The translations under genes were made by a program, and so were the position numbers. From positions 271,751 to 318,346 of the forward strand of contig NZ_KB893166.1 of the NCBI RefSeq assembly GCF_000374005.1: DNA of 46,596 nt, read 5' to 3'. Source of the DNA: Kiloniella laminariae DSM 19542. GTDB lineage: Bacteria; Pseudomonadota; Alphaproteobacteria; Kiloniellales; Kiloniellaceae. This document shows, piece after piece, positions 1 through 9,642 of this stretch. The notes beneath the pieces were generated by a model. The model did not search any database, had not been told where the DNA came from, and saw nothing but the letters and a program-made list of their open reading frames with translations. The first letter of the stretch is position 1. Every line of letters begins with the position of its first letter.

Positions 1-215
1 TGACTAAGATCCCCCAGACCAGACACCTGGGTGAGGAATGCACGATTGCTTGTATCAAGAACCGCAAGCTCTCCGGTGGCCCTTGCAATCACAACCCCCA
101 GATCACCCGTTCCGCGCAAGTTCTGTTTGTCACCACCTGCACTACAGGCAGCAAGCCCCAGCACCGTTGCAAGAATGATCGCGCGACCAACTTTTCTTTT
201 GCGTTCAAATTTCAT
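1..215 (-). CDS. nirF: NirF, heme d1 biosynthesis protein (5' part only, runs off the window)
   Basis: Seen: the reverse strand from 215 encodes 71 residues with a basic start (MKFERKRKVGRA), a hydrophobic stretch and a lipobox LAAC with Cys24. A segment LRGTGDLGVVIARATGELAV resembles the start of the NirF beta-propeller. Known: NirF is a periplasmic lipoprotein related to the d1 domain of NirS and is needed for a late step of heme d1 formation. Its ATG overlaps the nirC stop as ATGA, indicating translational coupling. The position after nirS-nirE-nirC is that of the Paracoccus nir operon. The rest of the gene, and presumably the nirD/L/G/H/J/N genes, lie beyond position 1. Confidence 0.85.
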   Translation of the reverse strand, partial: MKFERKRKVGRAIILATVLGLAACSAGGDKQNLRGTGDLGVVIARATGELAVLDTSNRAFLTQVSGLGDLS

Positions 216-577
216 GAATTTTCTCCCGGATCTGCAGCGATTGTTTTCCCGCGCAAAATCCCGATCAATTTGTTGATTTCATCATTAGTGAGAATGTCTC
301 GCCAGGGCGGCATCGCTGTTTCCGCTCGACCATCCCGGATGATGTTGAAGAGATCCTCATCCTCGAAAGCAGTAAGACCGTCAGGTAAAAGTGCTGGCCC
401 CAGCCCTCCCTTCAAGGTCATCCCGTGACAGGAGCCACAATCCTGATGCAGCAAACGCAACAGATCGGCCTCGGTCCTTGCTTCGGGTTTATCTGCTGCA
501 TGCCCAGGCCCAGACAAAGGTAAAAGCAGAGCCCAGCTCAGGCCAGCAGCAGCAATCAGGCGAAAGATCTCATGCAT
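212..577 (-). CDS. nirC: NirC-like monoheme c-type cytochrome
   Basis: A 121-residue protein with a signal peptide (cleavage predicted near Gly-His-Ala at residues 25-27), one heme c site CGSCH at residues 47-51 and a probable axial Met at 89 (AMPPW). It is a small periplasmic cytochrome of the c55X type. Known: NirC can pass electrons to cytochrome cd1 and has been linked to heme d1 maturation. The start at 577 was chosen because it opens directly with a signal peptide; the upstream in-frame extension is arginine-rich and overlaps nirE. The gene overlaps the end of nirE by 8 bp and the start of nirF by 4 bp, so the three are probably translated from one message. A NirM-type electron donor is the alternative, but gene order favours NirC. 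Confidence 0.85.
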   Translation of the reverse strand: MHEIFRLIAAAGLSWALLLPLSGPGHAADKPEARTEADLLRLLHQDCGSCHGMTLKGGLGPALLPDGLTAFEDEDLFNIIRDGRAETAMPPWRDILTNDEINKLIGILRGKTIAADPGENS

Positions 578-1358
578 AACCCGCCCCCGCTGACGCCAAA
601 AGCTCAGGCAGCAATTCCGCCTTTTCCTTCTGGTCGGCCAGGGAGACCACTTTTCCGATAACAATCAAAGTAGGAGGTTTGAATTTTTCATCACGTACTG
701 CCCGTGAGATCCGGTTCAGCGGGGCAATGATTTTGCGCTCTTGTGGTGTGGTGGCATTTTCAATCGCCAGAGCTGGCGTCTCGGCAGGCAGGCCAGCTGC
801 AATCAGACGACGGGCAATAACCGCCAAAGCAGACAGGCCCATATAGATAACCAGGGTCGTGTCCTCTTGGGCAAGACTATCCCAGTCAAGATCGAGTTTA
901 TGATCTTCCCGCAGATGCCCTGTTACAAACCGGACACCTGTCGCCAATCCTCTGTGTGTTAAAGGAATACCCGTTGCTGCACTGCTGGCAGCGGCAGAAG
1001 TAATGCCTGGGACAACCTCCACAGAGATTCCGTGTTCTTTGAGAAAGAGCGCCTCTTCCCCACCCCGGCCAAAAATATAGGGATCACCTCCCTTGAGACG
1101 CACAACCGACCGATAAAGTCCGGCGGCATTGAGCAGAACCTCGTTAATACGGTCCTGTGTCAGGCTGTGATGTCCGCTTTCCTTGCCAACATACAGTTTT
1201 CTGGTTTTGCTGGGGACCAGCTCGAGAATAGAGTCCGAAACAAGGCGGTCATAAACCACCACATCAGCTTCCTGAATAAGGCGTAGAGCCTTGACTGTCA
1301 GAAGTTCGGGGTCTCCCGGTCCCGCGCCAACCAGATATACAGGTCCGGCTGCTTCCAT
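570..1358 (-). CDS. nirE: NirE-type uroporphyrinogen-III C-methyltransferase
   Basis: A 262-residue enzyme of the SUMT/CobA family that uses two SAM to make precorrin-2 from uroporphyrinogen III, the entry step to siroheme and heme d1. Family motifs are present: VGAGPGDPELLTVKA near residue 10, VRLKGGDPYIFGRGGEE near 90 and GITSAAASSAATGIPLTHRG near 120. It is the stand-alone methylase with no fused CysG dehydrogenase/ferrochelatase domain, so oxidation and iron insertion must come from elsewhere (see the chelatase at 3553). A GGAGG lies about 8 bases before the ATG. It sits between nirS and nirC, which makes nirE the likely role rather than general cobA/cysG. Confidence 0.92.
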   Translation of the reverse strand: MEAAGPVYLVGAGPGDPELLTVKALRLIQEADVVVYDRLVSDSILELVPSKTRKLYVGKESGHHSLTQDRINEVLLNAAGLYRSVVRLKGGDPYIFGRGGEEALFLKEHGISVEVVPGITSAAASSAATGIPLTHRGLATGVRFVTGHLREDHKLDLDWDSLAQEDTTLVIYMGLSALAVIARRLIAAGLPAETPALAIENATTPQERKIIAPLNRISRAVRDEKFKPPTLIVIGKVVSLADQKEKAELLPELLASAGAGYA

Positions 1359-1475
1359 AATATCAATCCTCCAATAGCAGGATAATCACGGCGTAAGCCG
1401 CAAGACGTCGGCTTGATCTGCAGCGCTGGAAGGATTTGTTTCCCTGGCCACCCCGCCAGCACTGCTGTGATCAAA

Positions 1476-3552
<2,077 letters not shown>

Positions 3553-4344
3553 ATGTCAGAAGGCAGAACCCTGCTACTTATTGCGCACGGCAACCGACAT
3601 ATCGAACCTGGGGCAGAACCCACCTATCAGTTAGCCAGAAAGCTCGCTGGACATCTGTCAGACTGGACTATTGACTGTCGGTACCTGGTGCGGTCTCCCC
3701 ACTTGAGTGATGGACCAGAAAGAATATTCAACGGAGAGGTAACCGTTTTCCCAAATCTTTATGCGGACGGGATTTTTCTGCGGCAGCGTTTACCAGCCTG
3801 TCTGAACGAATGGCAGAAAAGTAATCTGGTACAATTGCTGCCGCCGGTTTTCAAACTTCCCGGATTGACAGCGCTGATCCGCAGAAAGATCTTGCAGCAG
3901 TTGGAGGCTTGTCAGTTCAACTCACTTGATACAGCCGTTATTGTCGTCGGACATGGAGCCTTGCGGGCCCGGACATTTTCAGAACCCGCCGATGCCATGG
4001 CGCGGCAACTTCAATGTTTAAGCCCTGATCTTCATGTCATTCCTGCCTTTATCGAGAACACCCCCCGATTTACAGACTGGGCTAAACTGACAAAACGCAA
4101 AAACATCATCGTCCTGCCTTTTCTGGCCGGTGGCGGGATTCACACAAAAATCGATATTCCTCAGGCACTCTACAAAACAACAGAAGCAGAGCAGAGATCC
4201 CTGCATCTGATGGAAGCAATCGGTGATATGCCTGAACTGACCACCTTGATCGCCGGACTTCTGACCGAAAACTCTCTGCACAAAATGGTCAGGAACCACT
4301 TTTCTCAAGCGCAAGAACGATCTGCTCTTCCACTGCAGATATAA
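3553..4344 (+). CDS. CbiX/SirB-type (class II) tetrapyrrole chelatase-like protein
   Basis: A 263-residue soluble protein with two chelatase-like halves. The first has LLIAHGNR (His12) and the second VIVVGHGALR (His134) followed by VLPFLAGGGIHTKIDIP (His197), which matches the P-F-L-x-x-G-x-H-x-x-x-D-I-P signature of class II chelatases. Known: CbiX and SirB insert cobalt or iron into sirohydrochlorin. Here the gene diverges from nirS, and nirE lacks an iron-inserting domain, so siroheme formation for heme d1 is a sensible but unproven role. The start is set by AGGAGGAAACAGAA before 3553. Its 3' end overlaps the convergent DUF2249 gene by 56 bp. A cobalt-inserting role cannot be excluded. Confidence 0.75.
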   Translation: MSEGRTLLLIAHGNRHIEPGAEPTYQLARKLAGHLSDWTIDCRYLVRSPHLSDGPERIFNGEVTVFPNLYADGIFLRQRLPACLNEWQKSNLVQLLPPVFKLPGLTALIRRKILQQLEACQFNSLDTAVIVVGHGALRARTFSEPADAMARQLQCLSPDLHVIPAFIENTPRFTDWAKLTKRKNIIVLPFLAGGGIHTKIDIPQALYKTTEAEQRSLHLMEAIGDMPELTTLIAGLLTENSLHKMVRNHFSQAQERSALPLQI

Positions 4345-4825
4345 TCTCGCAACTCCAGCCTCTTTCCTTCAGCAACGGCAGGAAACGATCAGGAAGTGAG
4401 GAGAGAATAATGCAGAGCGTATCATCCAGCTCAGAACTGTCGATAAACCGCAAGATTGCAAGGAAATCATCCGGATGATCTATTTTCCGAACATCCATAT
4501 GCAAAAGACCATCGGTGAAATAAAAATCAGGTTTCCCGCCTGATCCCTTCTCTTCCGACGCGTTATCTTTAAATCTTCCGGGTTTGATAGAGAACAGCCA
4601 GCCATGTTGACCAGTGTCGATCCGAACGATATCACATCCCAATTCGGTTAATTTTTGTCGTAATGGCAAGGGATCAAAAGCAGAAGACAGGAGAACCGAA
4701 GAATAGGGGCTTTCTCCAAACAGGGCGTCAATAACCTCGTCCAGAGGAATGCGGCTTTCAGCCAGCAGGCTTTCCACTGAAAACTCACAGATATTTTCTC
4801 GATGTTGCTCCAGAGACACCGTCAT
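4289..4825 (-). CDS. Tandem DUF2249-like protein
   Basis: A 178-residue soluble protein with no signal peptide. The C-terminal half (residues ~108-170) fits the DUF2249/TusA-like pattern: MDVRKIDHPDDFLAILRFID, a strand ending in LSSLPDRFLPLLKERGW and a closing strand. The N-terminal half repeats a shorter version (VLLSSAFDPLPLRQKLTELG ... GWLFSIKPG), so it reads as two copies. Known: DUF2249 proteins recur near nitrite and nitric-oxide reductase genes and DNR-type regulators, but their biochemical role is not settled. It is transcribed toward the chelatase and overlaps it tail to tail. A TTGAGcatgATCAA box lies about 74 bp before the start, pointing to the same anaerobic control as nirS. Confidence 0.65.
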   Translation of the reverse strand: MTVSLEQHRENICEFSVESLLAESRIPLDEVIDALFGESPYSSVLLSSAFDPLPLRQKLTELGCDIVRIDTGQHGWLFSIKPGRFKDNASEEKGSGGKPDFYFTDGLLHMDVRKIDHPDDFLAILRFIDSSELDDTLCIILSSLPDRFLPLLKERGWSCEIISAVEEQIVLALEKSGS

Positions 4826-4892
4826 TCCCCCTGATAATTACCATCCCTGTTAAAGGGTTTTCTCTCTTTAAGGGAAATTCTGGTGTTTTTCC

Positions 4893-4906
4893 TTGAGCAT
4901 GATCAA
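4893..4906. promoter_or_regulatory. FNR/DNR-type box TTGAG-N4-ATCAA
   Basis: TTGAGcatgATCAA differs from the FNR consensus at one position. It is centred about 74 bp upstream of the DUF2249-like gene (minus strand) and overlaps the last codons of the upstream regulator gene. Its place suits activation of the DUF2249-like gene from within the regulator's 3' end. Confidence 0.55.
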
Positions 4907-5634
4907 GCCGACATCAGGATTTTCTCCTGATCAAAAACATAGCCAAAATCGGCACAGTAACGCCGCAGTTTTTCCGGGTCCTTGATCAGCACCTCGTGTC
5001 CTTCACAGACAATACCTGCATCCTCCAACCTGCGTAAGGCCCGGGAAAAGCTTGCCGGATCGATCCCGATATGACCGGCAATCACCTGCTTGCATCGCGG
5101 CAGGGCTCCATGCCCTTTCCACTCCCGGCTTTCAAAAATCGCCAGCAGATAGGACGCCACACGTTGGCAGGGAGACAGGCTTTTCAGGATTTTGATTTCC
5201 CGAATAAGATACTGTTGCCGTTGAATTAAAGCACTGAGAAGATGAAGCGAGGCTTCTGTATCGGGAATGATTTTTTCTTCAAATATTTTTTTGGGAACCT
5301 TGGCCACCACTGTTCCGGGTTGCGCCGTTGCATTAATCGGGAATTTCCCCAAGCCAAGCATGGCAGCTTCGGCAAAACTCTCTTCACGCTCAACAATCCG
5401 GACCAAACTCTGGGCGCCTTCGGCTGTCAGCGCAGTGAGATGAACTTCTCCTTCAAGTACCACAAAAAAGCCATCCGCCTCATCCCCCGCCAGAAACAGG
5501 ATTGTGCTTTCATCAAAAACCGAAACAGATAGCTTGTCAAAAAGCTCCGCGAGCAGCTTTCGGGGCAGCTGGGAAAAGATCACAACCCGCGACAAGATCT
5601 GGAGTTCTTTTTGTCCGATCGGTTGATGGCGCAT
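4903..5634 (-). CDS. Crp/Fnr family regulator (second of a pair)
   Basis: A 243-residue protein with a cyclic-nucleotide-binding-type sensor domain (about 20-135), a long dimer helix and a C-terminal winged helix. There is no N-terminal cysteine cluster, so it is not an oxygen-sensing FNR; it resembles DNR/NnrR-like heme or NO sensors in layout. The recognition helix reads IDPASFSRALRRL: the Ser-Arg pair is kept but the Glu normally found in E-x-x-S-R is Ala, which may alter site preference. The gene starts directly after the TGA of the upstream paralogue (TGAATG). It probably controls genes in this nitrite-reduction cluster. Confidence 0.82.
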   Translation of the reverse strand: MRHQPIGQKELQILSRVVIFSQLPRKLLAELFDKLSVSVFDESTILFLAGDEADGFFVVLEGEVHLTALTAEGAQSLVRIVEREESFAEAAMLGLGKFPINATAQPGTVVAKVPKKIFEEKIIPDTEASLHLLSALIQRQQYLIREIKILKSLSPCQRVASYLLAIFESREWKGHGALPRCKQVIAGHIGIDPASFSRALRRLEDAGIVCEGHEVLIKDPEKLRRYCADFGYVFDQEKILMSA

Positions 5635-6417
5635 TCACACCTCCCCCAGATCAAGCGGCCCAATGCCAACGGGATAGCCACAGTAATCAACCAGCTTTTC
5701 CATATCGTCGACCTCGATCTGGTTTCCCGCCCCCGTTTTGATACCGATTTTGCGCAGCTTGGCAAAAGTTCTCGACAGAGTTTCCGGTGTCATCCCCAGC
5801 TTTTCAGCCACAATCCGCTTATCATAGGGCAGTACGATTTTTGCAGTTCCCTCGACCTGTCCGGCAAGCTCGATCAAAAACATGGCCAGACGTTCCGCAG
5901 TCGTGCGCATTTTCAAATCGGCAATCTGGCTCATCAGGGAATGCATGTTCACCGACAAACGCCCCATCATCCGAAAAACCAGTTCCGGGTCCTCTGACAG
6001 AATTTTTCGCAAAACCTCCCCCGGAATAACCCGCAGTTCCACATCGTCCAGAGCAACGCAGGTAAACTCATACCGTCCTGTATTGGTGGCGGCGGCCTCG
6101 CCAAAAGCGCCGCCGGGCCCGACCACATCAATCGTCGAGCTTTTCCCCCCGCAGGCAGAGGCAAGCAACAGGCGGACAAAACCGTCTTCGATCAGAAAAA
6201 AATTCTCGGCAGGATCCCCATACTCGACGATTGTTTCTCCCGCCGGATAATTTTCAATCCGGCTCAGAGGCAACAGCAGTTCTTTTTTTTCCGCAGCCAG
6301 TTCAAGAAAGGGGGATTTGATCCCCAGATCCTTGTTCTCCCGGGATTTGCTGTTCCCGTCACCATGAACTGCCGTATGGCGGCTTGTCCTGTTTTGTTGC
6401 AACCGGTCATAACCCAT
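5635..6417 (-). CDS. Crp/Fnr family regulator, DNR-like (first of a pair)
   Basis: A 260-residue regulator with about 35 extra N-terminal polar residues, then a cNMP-type sensor fold (PAGETIVEYGDPAENFFLIEDG near 58-80) and a winged helix whose recognition helix is TPETLSRTFAKL. That keeps the E-x-x-S-R residues that in FNR read TTGAT half-sites. No N-terminal Fe-S cysteines are present, so sensing of NO through heme, as in DNR, is the favoured guess. The start is supported by AGGAGGG about 8 bases before the ATG. An ATGATctggATCAA box about 80 bp upstream suggests autoregulation or control by a sister regulator. Confidence 0.84.
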   Translation of the reverse strand: MGYDRLQQNRTSRHTAVHGDGNSKSRENKDLGIKSPFLELAAEKKELLLPLSRIENYPAGETIVEYGDPAENFFLIEDGFVRLLLASACGGKSSTIDVVGPGGAFGEAAATNTGRYEFTCVALDDVELRVIPGEVLRKILSEDPELVFRMMGRLSVNMHSLMSQIADLKMRTTAERLAMFLIELAGQVEGTAKIVLPYDKRIVAEKLGMTPETLSRTFAKLRKIGIKTGAGNQIEVDDMEKLVDYCGYPVGIGPLDLGEV

Positions 6418-6490
6418 CCCGGTGACCCTCCTGAAATTGGTTATAACGGGGCATTTTCAGGCAATATACAGTAAAAAACCTCCTGCAAAC

Positions 6491-6504
6491 ATGATCTGGA
6501 TCAA
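6491..6504. promoter_or_regulatory. FNR-type box ATGAT-N4-ATCAA
   Basis: ATGATctggATCAA matches nine of ten consensus positions. It is centred about 80 bp before the start of the first Crp/Fnr gene, on the promoter side of the regulator operon. Confidence 0.6.
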
Positions 6505-6542
6505 GTAGGCAGGAGGCCAAAAATCTCTTGAGGGGCGTTATT

Positions 6543-6564
6543 GAGGGGAGCTAAAAGTCCCCTC
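6543..6564. terminator. Possible terminator hairpin between tautomerase and regulator units
   Basis: GAGGGGA and TCCCCTC form a 7-bp stem around an 8-base loop. It lies after the tautomerase stop (minus strand) and before the regulator promoter. There is no T-run on the minus strand and only three T on the plus strand, so intrinsic termination is uncertain. Confidence 0.35.
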
Positions 6565-6591
6565 TTTGAAATGCAGGCTATCGAGTAAGAG

Positions 6592-6801
6592 TCAGTTCCC
6601 GGAAATTTTCTTTCGGTAGTCCTCAACGGGCAGACCGCCTACCCCCCAATGTTCCATTTCCACCTCGTCAATCACCACAAAAGTTGTTGCCGGATTTTTG
6701 TTCAGCACTTTTTGCAATAACTCGGTTACGCCTTTAATCAGTTCGGCTTTTTGTGCCTTGGTGGCACCTTCGTTGGTAATTTTGATGTTCACATAAGGCA
6801 T
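6592..6801 (-). CDS. 4-oxalocrotonate tautomerase family protein
   Basis: A 69-residue protein of the small tautomerase superfamily. After Met comes Pro2, the catalytic N-terminal proline once Met is removed, in MPYVNIKITNEGATKAQKAELIKGVT. The helix and the ending VEMEHWGVGGLPVEDYRKK also fit. The start at 6801 was chosen because it exposes Pro2 and has GAGGAG about 6 bases before it; the longer open frame would bury Pro2. Substrate is unknown. It follows the NTF2-like gene by 13 bp and is probably in one transcript with it. Confidence 0.88.
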   Translation of the reverse strand: MPYVNIKITNEGATKAQKAELIKGVTELLQKVLNKNPATTFVVIDEVEMEHWGVGGLPVEDYRKKISGN

Positions 6802-6814
6802 ATGCTGCTCCTCA

Positions 6815-7192
6815 CTATGCAGATTTAAGATCGTAATGGAATACCTTGGCAATAATCTGCCAGCGGTCATCGTGATAGATCAGGGTAAGAAAATCAGTGA
6901 AAAATTTGTCGCCAATTGCACAATTTACCGTGGCAAAGGCGGTCTTGTTTCCGGCAAAAGCAATCGAGATAACCTTGTCCTGGCGCGGCTCATTCCTGCT
7001 CGCCGGGGATGGTCTCGCGTCAACGATTGGAAAATAGCTCACCATATCAAGCTGAAGCAGATCATCCCCAGAGGCACAGACATAGCGGGCATCAGGATGA
7101 AACACCTGTTTGAGCAGATCGGTATCCGAATGATAAAGTCCGTCAAAATAGAGGCCGAGAGTGTTTTCGACCGCCAGATAGAGCGAAGTCAT
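6815..7192 (-). CDS. NTF2-like / putative lumazine-binding family protein
   Basis: A 125-residue single-domain protein with the alpha+beta cone pattern of the SnoaL/NTF2-like superfamily: an N-terminal helix, YFDGLYHSDTDLLKQVFHPDARY, and C-terminal strands FFTDFLTLIYHDDRWQIIAKVFHYD. Such proteins are often small isomerases, hydrolases or ligand carriers, so no reaction can be given. It lies 76 bp after the GST gene and just before the tautomerase, in the same orientation. The set may be one oxidative or electrophile-response unit under the divergent HxlR regulator (inference). Confidence 0.75.
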   Translation of the reverse strand: MTSLYLAVENTLGLYFDGLYHSDTDLLKQVFHPDARYVCASGDDLLQLDMVSYFPIVDARPSPASRNEPRQDKVISIAFAGNKTAFATVNCAIGDKFFTDFLTLIYHDDRWQIIAKVFHYDLKSA

Positions 7193-7268
7193 AAAAATTC
7201 CTCTTTAATTCACTGGCAAAACGGGTGCTCTACGGGAAAACTGTTCAATAAAGCACCCTATGATGAAC

Positions 7269-7883
7269 CTAGCTTAGCAGACCTTCAGCTCTCAGAGCGG
7301 ACTGGGTTTTTTCCCGTCCGGCAACACGGGCAACAAAAGCAGCCAGGAAAGGAACGTTATCAAGCTTGATGCCAACAAAGTTGGACCAGTTCGTCACGAC
7401 AAAAAGATAGGCATCGGCAACACTGAAATTATTACCCAGCAGATAGTCCCGGCCATCCGAGAGAACACTTTCGATATAGGCCATCTTTTTCGCGACGTTA
7501 GCTTCTGCTTTTTCTCTGGCTTCTCCTTCCAGTGCATTTCCGGAAAAGAAAGGCCCAAAGGACTTGTGTAGTTCGGACGCCACATAGTTCAAATGTTCCT
7601 GAAGACGGGCACGGGCAAGAGTTCCCGCTGCAGGCGCAAGACCCAGATCAGGTTTCTGGTCTGCCAGATATTGCAAGATAGCCGCCCCTTCACTCAACAC
7701 CTGACCATCAGCAAGTTTGAGAGCCGGAACATAGCCTTTCGGATTAATCTGCAAGAAGTCCTCACCGCTGGCCGTTTTCTTTGTGCCTGTGTCGACCTGT
7801 TCGATCTCGAAACCTTCACCCAGCTCGTGCAAGACAATGTGCGAAGCCAGTGAACAGGCACCCGGTTTGTAATAGAGCTTCAT
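7269..7883 (-). CDS. Beta-class glutathione S-transferase
   Basis: A 204-residue cytosolic GST. The thioredoxin-like N-domain begins MKLYYKPGACSLASHIVLHE with Cys10, the hallmark of bacterial beta-class enzymes, and has the cis-proline segment GYVPAL and the glutathione contact LSEGAAILQYLAD near residue 63. The all-helical C-domain contains the conserved SVADAYLFVV segment. It conjugates or reduces electrophiles with glutathione. It is transcribed away from the HxlR gene at 8037, a common arrangement for redox-controlled detoxification genes. Confidence 0.92.
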   Translation of the reverse strand: MKLYYKPGACSLASHIVLHELGEGFEIEQVDTGTKKTASGEDFLQINPKGYVPALKLADGQVLSEGAAILQYLADQKPDLGLAPAAGTLARARLQEHLNYVASELHKSFGPFFSGNALEGEAREKAEANVAKKMAYIESVLSDGRDYLLGNNFSVADAYLFVVTNWSNFVGIKLDNVPFLAAFVARVAGREKTQSALRAEGLLS

Positions 7884-7949
7884 CTTTAAACACCTTCAGA
7901 TAAGTTTGTTGGAAGTAGAGCGTGTCGATGAAGAAAATCTAGGAACGAA

Positions 7950-8011
7950 AGTTACCTTTGTAAACCATAGAACTATATGATACTTAAGAATGAAGTTTCC
8001 ATTTGGTAACT
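7950..8011. promoter_or_regulatory. Candidate HxlR operator pair in the gst/hxlR intergenic region
   Basis: AGTTACC at 7950-7956 and GGTAACT at 8005-8011 are inverted copies 55 bp apart in the 153-bp divergent promoter region. Neighbouring bases are AT-rich. Binding by the HxlR-type product is inferred from position only. Confidence 0.35.
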
Positions 8012-8036
8012 AAAAGAAAGTCATCAGGAGAGTTTT

Positions 8037-8390
8037 ATGGCGCTAAAGGTTCGCAAAAATCAGAGTAAGTTACCGCCAGAGCAGTGTCCCTTGACTGAAT
8101 GCATGTCTGTATTGGGAGGAGCCTGGACGCCCAACCTGATCTGGTATCTTTCCGCAGCACCGCGAAGGTTCAGCGAGCTTCGGGTTGATATGCCCGGGAT
8201 CTCGGCAAAAATTCTGACAACCCGCCTGCGTGATCTCGAGGCAAAGGGCGTGATCTTTCGCGAAGTAAAACCAACGTCTCCGCCGTCAGTTGAATATTCC
8301 CTGACCGAGCTGGGCGCGGAACTGATCCCGGCCATCGCCGCCATTGTCAAGGTCGGTCACAAACTCAAGATGTTACACGGCAAGGAATGA
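8037..8390 (+). CDS. HxlR family winged-helix transcriptional regulator
   Basis: A 117-residue regulator. It has the family opening with a conserved cysteine (CPLTECMSVLGGAWTPNLIWYL, shown in part), the segment RRFSELRVDMPGISAKILTTRLRDLEAKG that forms the DNA-binding helices, and the wing PPSVEYSLTELG. Family members are dimeric, often redox- or electrophile-sensing repressors acting through the N-terminal Cys. A good ribosome site (AGGAG) precedes the ATG. It diverges from gst and most likely controls it. Confidence 0.9.
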   Translation: MALKVRKNQSKLPPEQCPLTECMSVLGGAWTPNLIWYLSAAPRRFSELRVDMPGISAKILTTRLRDLEAKGVIFREVKPTSPPSVEYSLTELGAELIPAIAAIVKVGHKLKMLHGKE

Positions 8391-8422
8391 ACTGGCTCAT
8401 CCTGCCTTGTTTCAGGAAAGCA

Positions 8423-9538
8423 TCACTTAAGAGCATCTGTGGAATAGAGGCGGACGTTAAGCCCACCATGAGAAACCGGATCACTCGTCTTACTAAAAGG
8501 AAGCCCGGTGGATTTTGCCAAGGGGTCTGCTGTTGTAATCAGACCAACACGCCACCCTGAAAATCGCGTTTTAAGTGCCAGTCCTAGCGCCTGATAAAGT
8601 GGTTTGAGGCTTTTGACTTCACCAATTCTTGTACCATAAGGCGGATTGATGATCACCAGTCCCGCTGGTCCTGCAGGAGGGGCAATATTCTTGATCTCCA
8701 GCTCCTGAAATTCGGTAAAATTTTCAACCCCTGCCCTTTTGGCGTTTTCGCGGCTCATACGGACAGCACCGGGATCCCGGTCGCTGCCATAAAAACTTAC
8801 TGTCGGCGTTGTACTGGTTCCCTTCGCCCGCAGTCGCTCCCAGCCTTCCGGCTCAAAACCTGCCAGTTCCTGAAACGCGAAATGTCGTGAGCGGCCAGGT
8901 TTGAGGCCTGCTGCTATTTCTGCCGCTTCGATGATAAAGGTACCAGAGCCGCACATGGGATCGACCACAGGCTCAGTCCCATTGTAACCACACTGTCGCA
9001 GGAAAAGAGACGCGAGAGTTTCGCGCATTGGTGCCTTGCTCACAGCAACCTTATGGTCACGTTTATGAAGGGTTTCACCAGAACTATCTACACTGATAGT
9101 ACAGAGATCATCGTGAATACGCACCTTGATAGAAACGCTCGCTTCAGATGAAATAGCTGCTCCAAACTCTTCCTGGATGGCACGCTCAATGCGTTGGGCT
9201 GCAGCCCCCTTGTGATAGATCCGTGACGCCTTGCAAGACACCTCAACCCGAACGGCGACATCCTTGCGAAGAGTTTCTCCCCAGGGGAATTTACGGGCGC
9301 GCTTGTCCAACTGAGCAAGATGCATTGCCCTGAAAGCACCAAGACGCACCAGGACCCTGCTGGCCCCGCGCAGCTCCAGGTTGGCCCGCCAGACATCACG
9401 CCAATCCCCGGCAATCGTCACACCACCGTTCACGACAACAGGCTCGCGAAAGCCTTTCTCGGCCGCCTCTTCGCAAAGGACAGCCTCCAGGCCCGGAACG
9501 CTTACAAGGAAAATTTCGAGTTTATCATCTGTGTTCAT
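8423..9538 (-). CDS. THUMP-domain class I SAM-dependent RNA methyltransferase (RlmL N-half-like)
   Basis: A 371-residue protein with an N-terminal ferredoxin-like and THUMP region (about 1-160) and a C-terminal Rossmann methyltransferase with DPMCGSGTFIIEAAEIA (SAM motif I, near residue 193) and INPPYG (motif IV, near 300), the signature of N2-guanine methyltransferases. It matches the stand-alone form equivalent to the N-terminal domain of RlmL that modifies 23S rRNA G2445, but the target is not proven here. It ends head-on with the hxlR gene with about 30 bp between them. Confidence 0.88.
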   Translation of the reverse strand: MNTDDKLEIFLVSVPGLEAVLCEEAAEKGFREPVVVNGGVTIAGDWRDVWRANLELRGASRVLVRLGAFRAMHLAQLDKRARKFPWGETLRKDVAVRVEVSCKASRIYHKGAAAQRIERAIQEEFGAAISSEASVSIKVRIHDDLCTISVDSSGETLHKRDHKVAVSKAPMRETLASLFLRQCGYNGTEPVVDPMCGSGTFIIEAAEIAAGLKPGRSRHFAFQELAGFEPEGWERLRAKGTSTTPTVSFYGSDRDPGAVRMSRENAKRAGVENFTEFQELEIKNIAPPAGPAGLVIINPPYGTRIGEVKSLKPLYQALGLALKTRFSGWRVGLITTADPLAKSTGLPFSKTSDPVSHGGLNVRLYSTDALK

Positions 9539-9642
9539 CCCGGTTCCTTATCGCGAAAGCGCAGAATTGTCGATAGCTCTTGTTCACGTAACCGCTGTCC
9601 AACCCCACCTCCACAGAAAAATTGACACCCAAATGCCAACCT

